The notes beneath the pieces are model-generated. The model was not told the DNA's origin and ran no database searches. It saw only the letters and a list, made by a program, of their open reading frames with translations. A stretch of DNA of 7,507 nucleotides from CAZQYC01 sp043746555 (GTDB lineage Bacteria; Pseudomonadota; Gammaproteobacteria; Steroidobacterales; Steroidobacteraceae). The stretch's first letter is position 1; every line of letters starts with the position of its first letter. Below, in pieces: positions 6,981 through 7,507 of this stretch. A program made the translations under genes and the position numbers. The stretch spans positions 1-7,507 of the forward strand of contig JAYTQU010000188.1 in assembly GCA_043746555.1 (NCBI GenBank), written 5' to 3'.

Positions 6981-7060
6981 ATGAATATGATCCGCTGGGA
7001 ACCGTTCCGGAGGATATTTTTCGGCAATATTCACCGCTATTGCGCACCCGACAGAATTGA
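6981..7060 (+). pseudogene. N-terminal remnant of an Hsp20/alpha-crystallin small heat shock protein gene
   Basis: After the strong ribosome binding site the frame reads MNMIRWEPF, close to the M..(I/V)RW(E/D)PFR start of many bacterial Hsp20 chaperones. With one base added in the CC pair at 7007-7008, translation continues as PEDIFRQYSPLLRTRQN and stops at TGA 7058-7060. Without the correction the frame continues as unrelated residues to TGA at 7065-7067. The alpha-crystallin domain (about 100 residues) that should follow is absent: the DNA after 7060 is AT-rich and repeat-bearing. Hsp20 proteins are ATP-independent chaperones that hold unfolded proteins. The gene is divergent from acsA. The identity rests on only about 25 residues, so it is a recognition by eye. 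The frameshift could be a sequence error, but the truncation could not be explained that way. Confidence 0.5.
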
Positions 7061-7071
7061 CGAATGACAAA

Positions 7072-7117
7072 TAAAGTGAAATTTCAGTCCTTGATTCGCA
7101 AGGGTTATTTCACTTTA
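7072..7117. repeat. 11-bp perfect inverted repeat with nested hairpin
   Basis: TAAAGTGAAAT at 7072-7082 is exactly complementary to ATTTCACTTTA at 7107-7117. The 24-base loop holds a second perfect stem, CCTTG at 7089-7093 with CAAGG at 7099-7103. It sits 11 bases after the hsp20 remnant ends. It could be a protein binding site at the end of a mobile element, a recombination site or an RNA hairpin. The pairing is seen directly; the role is unknown. Confidence 0.6.
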
Positions 7118-7179
7118 CGTTTCAAAGCCATTGGTCAATATTGTCACAGATAATGAAATATTCCGGCATTTCTGCCAAC

Positions 7180-7189
7180 TAAAGTGAAA
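7180..7189 (+). repeat. Third copy of the TAAAGTGAAA motif
   Basis: TAAAGTGAAA here matches the left arm at 7072-7081 in the same orientation, 108 bases away. A shorter core, CACTTTA, also occurs inverted at 6802-6808 within CACTTTACGT. Multiple spaced copies of a short motif near one end are a feature of several transposon families whose transposase binds several sites, but no family was identified. Confidence 0.45.
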
Positions 7190-7507
7190 AATTTGTGCAG
7201 ACCTTTTAAACGGTCGCAGATGTGGAAGCTACCTGGCGGCGTTCTAAGTAGATCGATTGGCCTACGATTGCTCAATGACGGTGCGGGTTTTGATAACCAT
7301 CGCGCGGCCGTTTCTTCGTGGCTAAGTGCGCATTGCCAATATTGTGACCACTCAGAGCTTGTGAAATTTTCAAAATCAGCAGCGCTGATCGAGCTGCGGT
7401 CTTGCAGAGCGGATTTTTCGTTCCGCGCGTGCGCGATGCGCTTGAGTCAGTGGCATTGAGGTGAAGTGTGATTCGATAGACGATATAGGCGGATGGAGTG
7501 AGCCGTT

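Larger units (their letters stand above)
7061..7507. other. Gene-free, partly AT-rich segment, possibly the end of an inserted element
   Basis: No credible gene was found in these ~450 bases on either strand. The longest plus-strand frame (7184-7459, 91 codons) has no ribosome binding site and no recognisable motif. The first ~130 bases are visibly richer in A+T than the genes to the left and hold the TAAAGTGAAA repeats. The palindrome CAATATTG occurs at 7136-7143 and 7337-7344, each followed by TSAC-like sequence. Abrupt composition change right after a truncated gene suggests foreign DNA, but no transposase or recombinase is visible here. Confidence 0.4.

Noticed and set aside
7184..7459. 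91-codon plus-strand frame near the right end
   Set aside because: Composition is not protein-like, no motif is recognisable, and no ribosome binding site precedes it.
1..7507. CRISPR array, tRNA or rRNA genes
   Set aside because: No regularly spaced repeats, cloverleaf-like segments or rRNA-like stretches were seen on either strand.

Overview
This window looks like a proteobacterial chromosome segment of moderate G+C. Gene order and protein style suggest a gamma- or beta-proteobacterium or an Acidithiobacillus-like lineage, but no feature fixes the taxon. Most of it (1511-6660, minus strand) is one tightly packed operon read right to left: acetyl-CoA synthetase (acsA), 2-oxoacid/pyruvate dehydrogenase E1 alpha, E1 beta, E2 (lipoyl acyltransferase), and a stand-alone acyl carrier protein (ACP). 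Three of the four junctions are 4-base stop/start overlaps (GTGA, ATGA, ATGA). The fourth (E1 beta/E2) is in the same phase but the stop codon has become TGC. No E3 (dihydrolipoamide dehydrogenase) gene is present.

Together the genes would supply acetyl units by two routes: from acetate plus ATP (AcsA) and from pyruvate (E1/E2, with E3 supplied from elsewhere). The role of the ACP fused into the operon is unexplained; it may be an alternative acyl acceptor. The E1 part is damaged. E1 alpha needs two frame corrections, one on either side of its thiamine diphosphate (TPP) motif. E1 beta needs one near its N-terminus and has lost its stop. E2 has Asn in place of Asp in the HxxxDG motif. acsA, ACP and the flanking plus-strand gene are clean. 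This is either genuine decay of the E1 genes or base-deletion sequence error.

On the left, 167-1405 (plus strand, convergent with the operon) encodes an exported protein made of two tandem carboxymuconolactone decarboxylase/AhpD-like domains. It is preceded by a nested inverted repeat at the window edge. Between the convergent genes (1406-1510) there are only weak hairpins.

On the right, upstream of acsA, there is a roughly 320-base intergenic stretch. It is followed by the first ~25 codons of an Hsp20-type small heat shock gene (strong ribosome binding site, MNMIRWEPF start), which is frameshifted and then cut off. From about 7061 the sequence turns AT-rich, with three copies of TAAAGTGAAA, two of them forming an 11-bp inverted repeat around a smaller hairpin. 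No credible gene follows to the end, so this stretch may be the end of a mobile element or other inserted DNA.
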